Notes: generated by a model not told the origin, from the letters alone. Positions 20,601-34,793 are shown, counted from the first letter of the stretch. The stretch is 64,000 bases of DNA from Lepas anatifera (GCA_034440635.1 JAOTON010001582.1:1326001-1390000), one strand, 5' to 3'. Made by a program: numbers and translations.

Positions 20601-21420
20601 TAGATTCGCAAGATTTGCCAAAGTTTGAGGCAGTTATTCCTGAATTTGGGAAGTTCAGAATCCGACCGATGCGATTCTAAGTCCAGCTGTTTTAGGCTGG
20701 ATGCAGGATTCTGAAACTTTCCAGCATGGAAATGGTAGCACAGCACAAAGCCCTGTTAGACTTTCGTGAGATTGCAAAAAGGCCGAATCTAGGGGGGTAG
20801 AATATCAAGCGGTGATATGATCTATATTTATCCTAGCAGTCTGCACCCTGTCTCCAGAATATTTCACCCCTAACTATGTCACGCTAAGCTACATAAGCTC
20901 GCCAAATAAGTCAATAACAAACAAGGCTAGATGCCACCAGTCCGTGTGCATGTTTGATTAGTCTAAATGCCACTGCATGCAGGACCACACTGCTGACCCC
21001 TAAATATGCAACCATCCTCTGACTCGCAGGTTGGAGAAATAGTTATTAAAACCAAATCTTATTTCGTTTTTCTCGGCCCAAATGTATGAGCCAACATGTA
21101 TTCAGTTAACATATAGAAACGGCGAACCAGAATGGTACTTTATGCACCGACGAAAAACGGTTTGCACGGCGATAATGTGCTCTCCAGAGAGGTTTCAATC
21201 TATGCAAGATTACCATTATGCTGTCATCGTAGTCGAGTTACAGGGGCGGGTCTATTAAGCCTCCAGTCCAGCCCATAGACCTGCCGCCGCAGTCACGAGT
21301 CAGTGAGTAAAAATAATTCAGGTGCAAGGGGAGGGTCAGACTAGACGATAGGCACACGACCCTCCTGCTGCAGTTGTCTATTTCACACGGCCGGAATTTC
21401 CCGAAAGAATATCTCCCTGA
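20601..21420. other. Unassigned sequence
   Basis: No gene or repeat seen. A CAGGGGCGGGTCTATTAAG sequence at about 21241 resembles a hAT end but has no partner. Confidence 0.4.
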
Positions 21421-21850
21421 AGTTGAAGCCAATCTCCCTGCAGATAATCACACGGTCAGTGGTGACCGGCTTCTATCATTATCTGCGTCGTTTTAATCTG
21501 GCGGAGAGCCCTGCTCAGCAGCAGAAATCCATGCGCGCGCACGTGACACCAAGCCAGGCACTGACCAGGGGAGGGGGACTTGAAAGGCGCCGCGGCGCAC
21601 CGATAGTGGCTAATGGCAGAAGATCATTAGCGACTGAGCAGCGATGATGGTATCGCCGCCGAAACGGGCCGTGTTCGCCGATCGGCGCCCAAACGAGCCG
21701 CTTGTGCCGGGAAATGTCCATCGACTGCTGAGACCGCCAATACCCGCGCCATACCGGCAGTCCCCAGCAGACCGGCCACACTGTACATACACTGGCTGGC
21801 CCATCACTCTTCTGGGTGGCTCTGATCTCGTGTTTGGCACACATGGTCCT
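21421..21850. other. GC-rich island with TAAT/ATTA cores
   Basis: GC-rich sequence with GTGGCTAATGGCAGAAG and ATCATTAGCGAC close together near 21606-21635. Homeodomain-type cores inside a GC-rich context are also found in several other islands of this window. No coding signal. Confidence 0.35.
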
Positions 21851-22741
21851 GTAAAGCCTAAAAACGGAAATGGGTGGATAAAACCACTAACCAGTACTGT
21901 CCTGATCCACAAGTGAAATTTTCTCTTGCCATCCACCACTCCCGGCGCACAGCCTGCCCCGTTCAGTAAGGTCACGTCTTGCTCCATCCTACACCTAGTA
22001 AAGATCCCTCGGGGTTTGTCCCCCGTACCCAGCCCTGAATCTGCTAGTGATCCCCGCGCGTCGAGTTCAGACATGCTGTACATATGTTTGTACCTGAAAC
22101 ATCAACGTTTCAAGCACAACCAGAGGGAAAGTGTGCTGTTGTCTCTGAGAGCACAAAACAGCCCAACAAAATTGTGAAACCTGGGTAAAAGAAACTCGGC
22201 AATGTGATAGGAAAATCAAAACCAAATACTTAGGAGATAATTTGAGTGAAAAGTCTGCAGTCTTCGGTGACAAATTTTCAGGGATGTTTTATTATACGAG
22301 TCGCTTTAAATTAAAATAAATGCCTTGTGACAACAGAATGCAGAAATTCGCCGCAAAGTTTCTGATTATTCAAAACTCGACAAGCTGCCTCAAAACCTCT
22401 TTTCCAGGGGCAAGAAGACAACACATTTCACCTTTCGAACCCTTTTTAATACGTTATGGCTGCAAAGTCATTATTAATTTGAAAGGATTCCGACAACACT
22501 CACTGACACCAAGTGCCACGCCATGTTTAGTTACTACAAACACTGAAGCCACAAACATCTCTTGCATTTTGAGATGAAAAAGAAAGCATTTTAATGCTCG
22601 TGTGTTCCACTGATAAGTCATGGCACACATATATTTTACCATTTAATTGTGATCATTAAATTGTGCAAAACATGACGTGCGGTAGCTATCCAGCAAACCT
22701 TTTCAAAGGGGTGGTGTTTAATGCTGACATTGCATTGAAAC
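21851..22741. other. Unassigned sequence
   Basis: Nothing recognisable on either strand. Confidence 0.45.
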
Positions 22742-24040
<1,299 letters not shown>

Positions 24041-25760
24041 TAGGGTGTCGAGTGGAAAATTCAGCTTTGAATATATGGCGAGTAAGTGGAAAATTCCCCT
24101 CAAAATGTATGGTGGAGTAAAATTTTTCCAATTTGGGTAGGTACTCAGGTGGAAAACTCTGCCAAAGTTAATTATCTAAGCATACACTGCACAGTTTTTC
24201 TGTCCGGGACAACGCCCCTCCCATACCTATACCTAAAGTTATCGGAATTTTGGAGTCCACTCCTCACCTCAATCACTGCACCTCGCATACACTTATGCTA
24301 GGGCCCAGTAGAGCCTTGGCTTACACTTAACTAACCCAGACGAAACTACAAACTTTCTATCATGGCAATTAACTCTTCCAGACTCTTGCTAAAAGTTTCT
24401 TTTCTTTACTTGTCAATTCCCTGCTCCTCTTCACATATATTCTCACCTTCATATGAATATGCTGCTTTGTATGAATCTAATCGAAGCTACAGCCTTATTT
24501 CTGTTTTGTTTCTTCCTTTCGTCTACATCAGCCAGGCGCGGCGGGCTGCGACCATTGCGACAGCGTCAGAGGGACTACTATTTTAAATTTCTCGTCGCTT
24601 GCTACCTGCCGGTCGCCTGAGGTACATAATTTGCATTTTAAAATTGCCCTAAATTAATTTTCTGAATCCTTATAGGCTAGAAAATTCTACAGATAAAATC
24701 AAACAAAGAGAAAGACAAACAATGTTTTGTCGATAACGAATATGCAACATGCCTTTCAAAAAGCCTAAGGATGCCGCTTTTATTTACTAGATGTAAAGAC
24801 GGCGTTTTGGTAAGTCCACGCCGTAGACCAGCCATACAAAAAGTGCCGATGTTTGAAGGGTAACTGGATGCAGTCTTGTTGCCAGAAAAATTCATTTAAT
24901 GAAAATGTAGAGTTTCAATATATTCAAATACCGGACACTTTCAGTTCAACTAAAATAACAGCGTTTTTATGCCTAGGGTGTCGTAGGGTGTCGTGAGTGG
25001 ATTTGGGTGTCACACGGCGTGGACGCAGCAATGAAGGGCTCATACGGATAAAAATGATTTTCTTCGCAATAAATGGTCAATTTTCTATGATACAATGTCA
25101 AAAAATATCCTGCTTGGCATACAAATTTCAAGATAATTGCTTTTAACAAAAATATGACCAAAAATGATTTTTCACTATTCTCGGTACCAGAAATACAAAA
25201 AGAACTTTTCAAGGACGTAAGCCTAGAAATAATGTGCACAGATTAACTGCTTTCCAGAAATGTATCTCTCAAAGCGGTCAGTTCATTTCTTTGGCAACGA
25301 AAGGCTAGGGTGTCTAATTTTCCACTCACGAATTTTGTGAGTGGTGGAATTTGGTGGCGGTGTTCACCCACTGGAACTTTCTCCGGGGGGGCAATGAGCG
25401 TCTTGCCCGCGCCAGAATTTCGATTCTGTTGTTCCACTGAAATCGGTGGGGATAAGGATGCCAGGTATAATGCCAGAAAAATAGAAGTCGCCAGATTTTC
25501 TTTCAGAAAAGCGAAAGAAGCGCATAAGAGCCGAGTTAATTTGGCGACCTTCTATTCGATTCTGCTCCTCTCTTTTCCAGTGGACGTTAGTAGAGGAGGC
25601 AATTGAACTGGCCCTTGTAGTAAGTATTGTTGAATATTGTTAACTTTGTGAGTGAATTGTGTCTTTGGTAAGTAGAACCATAATTGAAAAGTGAGTGGAG
25701 AATTCAGCAAAAAAATATAAAAGTGAGTGGAAAATTCTGCTTGATTGGGTGTCGCTCTAC
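24041..25760. repeat. Region with scattered GTGGAAAATTC motifs
   Basis: The motif AGTGGAAAATTC or a close variant appears at about 24051, 24084, 24148, 25315 (inverted), 25691 and 25721, often beside TAGGGTGTCG-like sequence (24040, 24975, 25306). This looks like a dispersed or decayed repeat family. No coding signal seen between the motifs. Confidence 0.4.
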
Positions 25761-27252
25761 ACCCAGCACCCCAGGTTTTGGGACACTGTCATGAACTGTG
25801 TGATCTAAATCCCGACCTTTCCGTGAGTGCCGATCCGCTGGGTGACGTCACTGACGTCTCTGCCGTGATGGCGGTCAAACAAGGTCCCAAAACGGCAGCA
25901 ATACGGGAGCTGCGTGGCTTTCACCATGCATGCTTCATCCGACTTACTTTGGCAAAATGAAAAAAGGTCAACCAGTTTCGGGCACAATGTTGTTGCCAAA
26001 GACTTATTGTCAAAATATATGCTTCAATTTGGGCACGTCAGAGAAATGACAAGACTCCAGTGGTGCCGCCACGTCACTGATAACCAACAGCGACGGAACA
26101 TCATACCGCCGTCACGTTCAAAGTCTGCTCTTTGAATATCGACACCAGCAACAAAGTCTAGGCAATGTGAATGGATGTGTATAAATGTGAACGGAAACAT
26201 TTGACAGCACTATCGTTAAAAAGATTGATGGGGAGGTGATGTTGCATTGGAACGGAAAGCTACACAGATGCACGCTTCAGATGCGGCTAATTGTGCCCTC
26301 CACCTTTTGCATGCAAGTTTAAAAATGAAATTCGATTGCATGAGCTCACGTCCCTTTGCTTTGAATTGTTGCATTTCTTTGTTTAACTGCTGGCTATTTT
26401 TTCTATCCTTTGCTTTGCCAGGACTTTTACATTCTAAGCTTTAGCTTGTAATATTTTAAAATCCCCTATGTTGATACTGGGAGGCATGGTTTGCTAACAA
26501 ATTAATGCATACATTAGAGTTAGTTACCCTCTTTGCACTTTTTTATTTTTCACTGTCAAAAATATAGGTCCAAAATGACAACACCTGTGAGAATGTCAAC
26601 CCAATGTTGGGAGCAGGCATGCAACTCCGAAACCAACTGTGGGTTGAGAACTTAGGTACTGCTCACCACGGGACCCCACAATTTCGGCGTCAGTGCTGTC
26701 GACTGACCACGGCCTGCAACTGGAAATAAATACCCTCTTCCGCTGGCGCCGTCACTAATGTACGTTTGATTAATGCAACCATTACAAGGTTCTCCCAAAG
26801 TGAGAGCCGTGGTGAGAACTCGTTATACTTAGAACTGTTGTGCAACTGACTGATGAACGCCAGAACGCGTAGTCAGACCATCAGAAATTGTGTGCATTCG
26901 AAATTTTGGTCCCGATTTTAAGCCGCTGCCATAGCGAGAGTCTATGGTCGCCTTGTGTTTGTGTAAGAAATCACGAAATTTCACCCAGAAGAGACATAAG
27001 CCGGATATTTTTGTTTGGATTTTGAGCGCCCGGCAACAGAGAGCTCACCTTTTTTGTTCAGTCGGCTCAACATCGAGCTTATACTTAAGAATTGGCTATG
27101 AGAGAGTCATCAACAAGCTCCTCCTCCCTCAGCCATTGGTGGTGCCCCCGCTTGTTTCAGCATGACATTTCCTTTTCATGGACGCAAAAAAACCTAAGTT
27201 CTTCTGTTTCATAACGTTTATTTAGAAGCGTTTCCAGAAAATCAGGAAGCAT
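25761..27252. other. Unassigned sequence
   Basis: No gene, RNA or repeat that I can support. Confidence 0.4.
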
Positions 27253-28035
27253 TAGGGGAGAGTGGGGTGGCTAGTATCACGGGGAAGTATCAGACCGTGT
27301 CGTGGCCGACTTGTGTAATCTGGGATCATGGCCTTCCTCTCTGGCGGTGAGAAGTCATGCGATCAGCAGATGAAGCTTAGACTTTGAAGCTGCATGCGTT
27401 TGTTGCTGAGGGAGAAACTTAGGATTTCTGCAGTTTTTTTTTAATTATCAGGGAGAGGGAAATGTGAGCTAAATATTTTATGATACTAGATACTTACACC
27501 AGAGGTATATGAATTCCAGATTTTGATGTTAGGTCCTAAGGATACGAGCTCGGTAAAAAGTTCAACATTCTTAATGCGTAGGGACGTTGGGCTGAAATTA
27601 ATCGTAGTAAGGAATGGTTGGTGTATGCTGTATCAAATTGATATGGAGGATTTTGTATCAATAGTGTGAATATTGGAGCAGTTTCACACTACCTGAATGC
27701 TCCGATTACCTCTTTTTGGTACTTTTAACAAGTTTTCTGGTATACAAATAGCTTTTTGCGCACTAGACGTAGAAAATTGTGAGAGCTATCATCACGGGAG
27801 CTTATGCCCCATTTCACTTTTCAAGGAATTTGCCTGTGCTTAAAAAATACTAAAAGCTATGGAACAGCTGGCTTGTAATGACAGATGAATCAAGAAAATA
27901 CGTAGGTGAGAAATGTTTAAGGGCTTCAATGTTTTTCGCATAAGATTTACTACTATGTTATGCACTTGATAGGTGACACATCACACCCCAATATAATGGG
28001 GTGTGATTTGTATCATGTATACATGATACAACTAA
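27253..28035. mobile_element. Possible terminal-repeat element with two hairpins at its right end
   Basis: The left side begins TTAGGGGAGAGTGGGGTGGC, similar to the TAGGGGAAAGTGGG ends of the element at 34794. The right side carries two perfect hairpins (27981-28006 and 28009-28030) just before AACTAACCCAATTA. Matching right-hand terminal repeats were not clear, so the call is tentative. Confidence 0.35.
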
Positions 28036-28583
28036 CCCAATTAGTGGCGTGAGTCGAAAAAAACAGAAAAGGGTCCATTTGCCATTTTCTTCCCAAGCAC
28101 ATCATCTCGATCTCGCCGCCAAGTGGGACCTTTCTTCTCCCCGAGAGACCCCTACCCACCGAATATTCTGGATCTGCCTGTGACCCATATTGAATGCTTT
28201 GTTCAGGGGGTCAATTCATGTAACAAACACTGTTTATACACCATACCTGTGTAGAAGATGTAACTTGTGCAGTTTATGAATTAGCTTAATCGTGAAGTAA
28301 TTGCGTCATAGAATATGTAATCACCATCAACAATATGTTGGGGGATATTTGACCAGGGCCCGGGCACGCACGCTTTGCTCCACATTTGTTGCTGGAGGGT
28401 AGTGTCATGTATGTAACCAGGGATGGTTAACTAATTCCATGATAGAATCTGAAGCTCGTTTCTCTGAAATTTTAAGTTTAAATGACCTGGCTGTGAAAGC
28501 TGTTTAACTTCTGCCTTAGGAAGAACGTTAGAGAGCGAGTTTTTTGCTTGTGTAAACTATGCATTTTCATGGATTGCCTAAAC

Positions 28584-28584
<1 letters not shown>
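28036..28584. other. Unassigned sequence
   Basis: Nothing recognisable. Confidence 0.4.

Positions 28585-28650
<66 letters not shown>
28585..28650. repeat. (TA)n microsatellite
   Basis: Pure TA dinucleotide run of about 66 bp. Confidence 0.97.
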
Positions 28651-28651
<1 letters not shown>

Positions 28652-28684
28652 CTATTATTTAAATTCCTGTGTGTGCAATCACCG

Positions 28685-28953
28685 GTCATGAGTCGCGTGT
28701 CGTGTCGTCCACGTAGGTCGTGAGTCGTGTGTCGTGTCGTCCACGTAGGTCGTGAGTCGTGTGTCGTGTCGTCAACGTAGGTCGTGAGTCGTGTGTCGTG
28801 TCGTTCACGTAGGTCGTGAGTCGTGTGTCGTGTCGGTCACGTTCTTCGTGGGTCGTGTCGGCCACGTTTGTCGTGAGTCGTGTGTCATGTCGGCCACGTT
28901 TGTCGTGTCGTGTCGGCCACGTTCGTCGTGAGTCGTGCGTCGTGTCGGCTATG
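28685..28953 (+). repeat. 32-bp minisatellite
   Basis: About nine units of GTCGTGAGTCGTGTGTCGTG plus TCGTCCACGTAG, 32 bp when complete; two units are shortened to about 23-25 bp. Units near the left are nearly identical, and later ones shift from TCGTCCACGTAG to TCGGCCACGTTT. No stable frame is suggested. Confidence 0.93.
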
Positions 28954-29739
28954 TCCTGGATAATGGCTCATCCGGGACAAGAGGCCTTAGTTGGATAATT
29001 GTTGATCCAGGACAAGAAACCTTACCTGAACAATTACTGACCCTTACTTTTTAAAGACAGCGGTATTAGTATACATACTTTTCTGGGGGAGGACGGTAGT
29101 ACCTGTGGTTTAATATATGGGGCGAGGGGGGGTGAGGCGGTGAGCATGCGTACGCGGACTGAGATATAAATTGAGTACACACACAAATATGTATACGCTG
29201 TAAAAAATGGGGTTGCTTGGTAATGGATGCGTGGGAGAGGCTTTTCATGTGGGACCTTACATGCTTCTTCGTCGTTGTTTCCTACATATTCTATTTGTGT
29301 TTGCTTGTCAAATATAACCCCGGCGGAAGCCGTGGAGACTTCATTGACAGAACACCAGCGAGTGATCCAATTTGGCATTGTGTGAGCAGATAGCCGACAG
29401 TTTTAACTCACCACAGACATAAGAATATCACGCTTGTTGTTCTTAGTTATACCTAGTATAAATGAGCTCGAATTCAAAGCCGATGCATCTCCTGGAAGCA
29501 TCCCAATAGTAATTTAGCATTATGATTTCAAAATTTGTCTCGGCTTCCCATGAGACATTAACTAAAAAAGCGCCACCGCATCTGTAAACAACAAAATCAT
29601 TCGGTTATGATTTGAGTTTTAGGGCACTGCAGCTGCAGAGGCTATACGTACCCATCTATATTGTATTACTTCATTCTGAGATTGTCATTATTGGCTAAAG
29701 TGGCCTATATAGAGTATGTGATATTTAAGAATTTCTGAT
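28954..29739. other. Unassigned sequence
   Basis: A short duplicated phrase (GGATAATGGCTCATCCGGGACAAG / GGATAATTGTTGATCCAGG, in part) follows the minisatellite. Nothing else recognisable. Confidence 0.4.
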
Positions 29740-30109
29740 GGGGGTATATACTACGTCAAAATGTACTTCTCTCAGTCATGATAAAACTTTCCCGATTTCT
29801 ATGGACGCGTCATTACCTAGGAGCTGTCGTCCCAGCAACAAAATCATTCGTTGCAGCCAAAATCCGCCATCGAAACGACAACTATCCTCCAAAAATCCCA
29901 TTGCCCGATATGGTGGCGGGGCCAGCCTTCCAAAGCACGCTGGGCGCGCGGCCGACCGGCCGTGATAGATCACCCTGCAGACCGATAGCCAACATCAAAG
30001 CGCTGCGCCTGCAGGCTCATGGCATTTATCAGTATCAATTAAGCGGCAGCAGCGGCGGCCGGCGCTGGGACCGCCGGCGAACGACAGTCGGCCGACGTGT
30101 GTGGTCCAC
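29740..30109. other. GC-rich island, left part
   Basis: GC-rich sequence with GGCATTTATCAGTATCAATT near 30021-30040, which holds TTTAT and AATT cores among GCGGC runs. No convincing coding sequence. Confidence 0.35.
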
Positions 30110-30282
30110 CAGAGGCGGACCCAGCGGCGGCAATCTTGGAGGCAGATGCTAGAAAGCTCAGTTTTACATGACAGCATCGCGCACATGGGCACTCTTGTGA
30201 GCTTTGGCGTGTACTACTCTTTCTCTCTCTCGCTCTGGCTGGTGTGTGTTCCCCACGGAGCTCGTGCCTGGATCCGCCACTG
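30110..30282. mobile_element. hAT-type miniature element (173 bp)
   Basis: Ends CAGAGGCGGACCCAG and, inverted, CAGTGGCGGATCCAG pair at 13 of 15 positions. The flanking 8-mers TGGTCCAC and GGTGCGGC do not match, so the insertion is either old or the boundary is off. Confidence 0.5.
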
Positions 30283-31530
30283 GGTGCGGCAGGGCAGTGC
30301 AGTCGGACTGTCGTTGCAAAACCATGCATTACATGCAGCGGCACACCCTAAGCGGGCGTGCCGACAGCCCGGCACTGTACACTGACGGGAAACGTGCAGT
30401 TACTGCGGCAGCATCCTCCTCACGATGAAACTTCAGAATTCGCTAATGATGCCAGGCTGGGTTTGTATCACATCTGACGTCTACATAGGTTAGAAATGCC
30501 TGCTAATTAGTGACAGCGAAAGGGGAGAAGCGGTGCACGTGCTCTATCTCAGCTGTTGTCCTTCATGGCTAGTGCTCGTCGGTCTGCTTTATACACAAAC
30601 ACACCTATATACGTGCGTTATCTCTTTCAGTACCAGTTGACTTATTTTCAAAGTACGCAGTTCTTTTGTCTGAGTTGTGTCACGTGTCATTTTGCCACTT
30701 TGGTGGCATTGTCTGTTGAAGTTTGTTTTATACGGAACATCCGTTAATTGTACAATGTGCAACAACTATGAATAAAGCGAGAGGGAACGGTGTCCCCTAG
30801 CATCACCCAATACGTAATTACCATCGAAAACAAAGCTGAACACACCACTCCGGCTGGTTAAAGGATCATGACGTATATGTCATCATTGGGGGTCCTTTAT
30901 GAACAGGTTCGCTCCGAAAGAGCAAGCTGGCTCCCGGAAACCCTCCAAAGTTGCACGCTTACCCATCCCAAATTATTTTATGAACAGGTTTTTGTCATCA
31001 GGAGCTTCTGTCGCATGGCCCATTTCCATAAATAAACAGTTTCAGGCTATACGGCAGGACCTCTCGCTACATATCTAGGAGCAGTGTCTATCCGTTATTT
31101 GGGAATCATACAGGAGGGATTGTCAGGCTCACTTCGCCGACAGCGTGTCCGTGCTGTCTTAGGATTAAGCAAAGAGCTATTGCTTATTCTGAGAACCAGG
31201 TGAGGGAAATGCCATTGAGTATTTCGAGAGACTTGATGAAAACATCCAGTTTTGTGGGCGTTTTGTTTACGGTTTCAGTCACTACAACACATACCAAGCT
31301 TGTCAATGATATGTATGGTAATAAAAAATGTCCATACCCTAACATTAGTTCTGCTTACACGTGATAGCATTGACCAACTATAAGTGGAGGGCACGCTGGA
31401 ATATTGGTCTACAGCAACGAATAGCTTTTGCTTCTTTTGGACTCAACTTTCATTTTTTAGAGCACCAGATCCAGTGTAAGATTTAGACCCCACTCAGCAC
31501 GGTGCTAGACGCCCGCTTGCCTTCTTTGCT
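30283..31530. other. Unassigned sequence
   Basis: A short phrase TTTATGAACAGGTT is repeated at about 30896 and 30973. Nothing else recognisable. Confidence 0.4.
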
Positions 31531-31840
31531 GCCCCGGTAGCTCAGTTGGTAGAGTGTTGGGCGCCGGCCCGCTGCTCAGAAGCATGCAGTGGCAGTGCAC
31601 GTAATTGTGCACTCTATGGTTAGCCGACGTCGGTCGGCTGGCAACTGACTGGCGAGAGGCTGACCTGAGCGGGGTGGCCGTCCCTGTGCTTTGTGGGATA
31701 CTACACTTTGGCTTCCAAATTAACCTTTCATTGTGAGAGTTGCTCGTTCGGGTTGTGGGGTCGGGGTCTCCGTGACAAGTCCATGGGTGACTTCAGTGAG
31801 GCCCCGACTCCAAAAACCGAACTTGGACAAAATGTGTTTA
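31531..31840 (+). mobile_element. tRNA-headed SINE, copy 1
   Basis: The head reads GCCCCGGTAGCTCAGTTGGT with the A-box-like TAGCTCAGTTGG at 31538-31549. The body (CCCGCTGCTCAGAAGCATGC, then CTGGCAACTGACTGGCGAG and GAGCGGGGTGGCCGT) matches the inverted copy at 44469-44800 over about 300 bp, which shows that it is a dispersed family and not a tRNA gene. The shared end is CCGAACTTGG (31817-31826), followed by A-rich sequence. Target duplications were not clear. Confidence 0.75.
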
Positions 31841-32658
31841 AAAAAGTGCGCCAAGCGCGCGTCAAGCACCAAGACAAGTGGGGTTTAAAGACAAAATTTG
31901 ATTTGGTGTTCTAAAATGATACAAGCTGAGTCCAGAGAAAAACAACAGCTATTTGTGTTGTAGCCCAATCTCCCACCTTGTCCCAAAAAGGTCAGCCCTG
32001 GCATCGTACATGTCGGTCGGCCCTGGGCTGGACAATACCGCCGCTCGCGTACACGCGGCTAACGTACTTGTAGTCTTGTCATGTGACACTCATCTGTGAC
32101 ATCAGGGGCGTTGTCATCCGGTCGGGGAGCGGACACTCTCCAAAGTGGGGGGCTGGTCCCTCCTTTTGGTCGAGATTATCGCTGTAAATGCCTTCTTTAG
32201 AACGAAAATATTTCCTTAGGCTTTTTTCATGAGACTGCATTGGTGATTAATACGACAAAAGTGTTGCATTTCTCTATCAAGCCGACCAAACAGAGAGACA
32301 GATGGACATTGTTTTCATCGTTGGGTCCTGACCTTCCGCCAAAGCAATCCATGGCGACGCGCTTGCGTGACACCGTCCAGTGTCTATTGATAACGTTTTA
32401 CATGCGCTATAGTTATGCATGCTCGCTCGCAAAATATGACGCTAGAGCTCTCATCATGTGGTTGTTAATCTACGCTCATGAAGACTCTTTACTTAGGGAG
32501 CATGGGGTAACCTATTTGCTGTTCTGGTACCAAATAGTGTTTCTGCTAAGACAATGGTAACGCTGATTAAGTCCTGGGCAACCCCCTCCAATACGTTTAG
32601 ATGATAAACAGGGTGACTTCCACGAAAAGTGTTACAATACAACAGTGCAATTACAATA
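31841..32658. other. Unassigned sequence
   Basis: A CAGGGGCGTTGTCATCCGG sequence near 32104 resembles a hAT end without partner. No gene seen. Confidence 0.35.
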
Positions 32659-32911
32659 CAGTGGCGGTTCCTGGAATTTTGAAGGGAGAGTGTCCATATT
32701 GCGCCACCTTAAGGAAAACACTAAATTGCTAAGGGAGTGTGCGACCTACAATGTTGGTCTTTTGTAGAAGTCGTAAATGATCATTTCTCCGCTAATTTTC
32801 GTTCTTTATAGGTAATTGCGGGACCTGTACAATTTATAATGTTTTCCCCGGAAGGCCACAAAAGGCGCAATAAGGACACCCCTGCCCTAAAAACGCCACC
32901 ACATGGTCCTA
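32659..32911. repeat. Decayed hAT-like inverted-repeat element
   Basis: The left end CAGTGGCGGTTCCTGG with GTGTCCATATTGCGCC, and the right end read in reverse (TGGTGGCGTTTTTAGG with GTGTCCTTATTGCGCC), are inverted copies over about 45 bp with mismatches. No target duplication matched. Confidence 0.5.
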
Positions 32912-34159
32912 ATTGCGTCGTTGTTGTTTCGCTGCGATGTTATGCAGGCAAACGCGTATTGTTGGAATTTATATTTGCCTCTCGTCGTATGGGCTTTGAT
33001 TGATGTCACAATAATGTTTTTTGTTAGATATCGTATGGTATAAATGGTCCTGATAGCACCTGGACTGATTGGTCTCCCACGGGTTTGATCTTATTGGAGC
33101 TGTATTATCATCATACTGTCTTTTTCCAAATATTTTCCGTCGTTCTAGGAACTTTCAAAGTAATGTTTATTCGGGTCTTTGTATTTCAACTGTGCACTCA
33201 CATACATAAACTCAATTGTGAACGCAACAACGCCGATTGATCGTAATGCATCAATAATTGGTCCGCAATGCGCCAGCCTTGGCACATTCGAGGCGGCCGC
33301 CGGGGGCGCAAATAGGACTTGTGCTCATTGGATCCAAAAATGGCTCTACAAACACGTAACACTATAAAGAAAATAACGCGAATGGCACAAAAGAAAGGGT
33401 TCCTAAAGTACTATGAAGGTTCCTAAAGTACTATAAAATGTCCCATACCAGGGTCCCGGAGTAATGAGGAGCAGGAATACATGATTTATTCACACCAAAT
33501 ATGTTAAAGAAACTAATCTAGTTTTTCAAATAATTGACACAATTACCTCATTCAACTCTAGTGCAGGAAAACACCATGCCACCTAAATCTAGCACTGCCA
33601 ATTATGACGAAAATATTCTTGTGAGGATCACACCAGCGGGATGGGAGATATAGCGAGTGCCGCAATTAGGCAGGGGTGCGCAATCAGGGCACTCTCCTCT
33701 ATCAAAGATCAAAGAAAATAACGTTGCATTAGTTTATAGGATAATTTTTCATAAGCTGATAAGGTGTTCACTGACCTGTCCCCTTCGAATTTGGATGTAA
33801 AAAAGCACTGAAGATTGTATATTAGGGCGCAGCCCCCCATCAGAAGGTTTTTTGCTCTACAGACCTAGTGTAAACACTTTTTTCAAAAATTTCTCCGGCG
33901 TTTAGGGGGCCAGAAGATAGTTTGCCCCCGCTCCAGCGCTTTGGGGGGGCATGTCCGGAATGCCCCCCCTGCGTCCGCCAATGGTAGTAGTCCGTTAGTA
34001 ATGCTATTGTTGCAAAGTTATTGAGTTTAGCTTGATATTTTCATGTCATGGGAAATGATTTTAAATCATTTTATTAAATAAGTTGATCCTTCTTGCATTG
34101 ATTTTTTTGCACAGTTGATAATCCCCGGTATTCCAACACTTCGATCACAGGGTATTTTA
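32912..34159. other. Unassigned sequence
   Basis: A short local duplication (GGTTCCTAAAGTACTAT, near 33399 and 33418) and a hAT-like right terminus near 33960-33983 (CCCCCTGCGTCCGCCAATGG) are present. No gene seen. Confidence 0.4.
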
Positions 34160-34167
34160 CGTCAGTA

Positions 34168-34403
34168 CAGTGGCGGATCTAGCCGGTCGCTTTGGGAGGG
34201 GCAAATTCGAAAAGCAAAAAAAAAACGTCACGCAGTGCAAAATCACGCTACAATATGACTTGCCGTTAACATTTGGGGTATTGGAGGCGAAAATCAAAAG
34301 GAAAAACGTCACAGGGGTGAAAAATATGGACTCAGGATACTTTTGTAGTATATTCTATATATTTTATAAAATATATATTTTTGTATAATAATATATATAT
34401 ATG

Positions 34404-34442
<39 letters not shown>

Positions 34443-34692
34443 AATATGATATATATATAATGTATAATGTAATGTAATAATATATATAATATATAATATA
34501 TATAATATATAATATATGATATATATTTTTGTTTCCCCATATTTCTCCTGAACGTAATCGGTTCTGTTTGAAGTTGAGAGTTGAAGCACCAAAATCTTGC
34601 TTTTAAACTAAAAAGGAGGTTGATTGCTTTGGGGGCAGCTTTTTTTCCGTTTGGGGGCAAATGCCTCTTTTGCCCCCCTGGATCCGCTACTG
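34168..34692. mobile_element. hAT-type miniature transposon (525 bp)
   Basis: Ends CAGTGGCGGATCTAG and, inverted, CAGTAGCGGATCCAG, flanked by the exact 8-bp duplication CGTCAGTA at 34160-34167 and 34693-34700. It belongs with the nested copy at 18696-19011. An AT-rich microsatellite (about 34388-34530) has expanded inside it. No transposase is encoded; the open frames through the AT tract are artefacts. Confidence 0.92.
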
Positions 34693-34793
34693 CGTCAGTA
34701 TGAATATGATAAGGTGGACCGGCTACTCGAACTGAACATGGAAAATCCGTTGGAATTGTTAATCACAAATCTGTGATTATATGAAACACATAG

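Noticed and set aside
31531..31602. Possible tRNA gene
   Set aside because: The head looks like a tRNA A box, but the acceptor stem and a proper B box are missing, and the sequence continues into a SINE body shared with 44469-44800.
34332..34660. Two minus-strand open frames rich in isoleucine and tyrosine
   Set aside because: They are translations of the AT tract in the hAT MITE.
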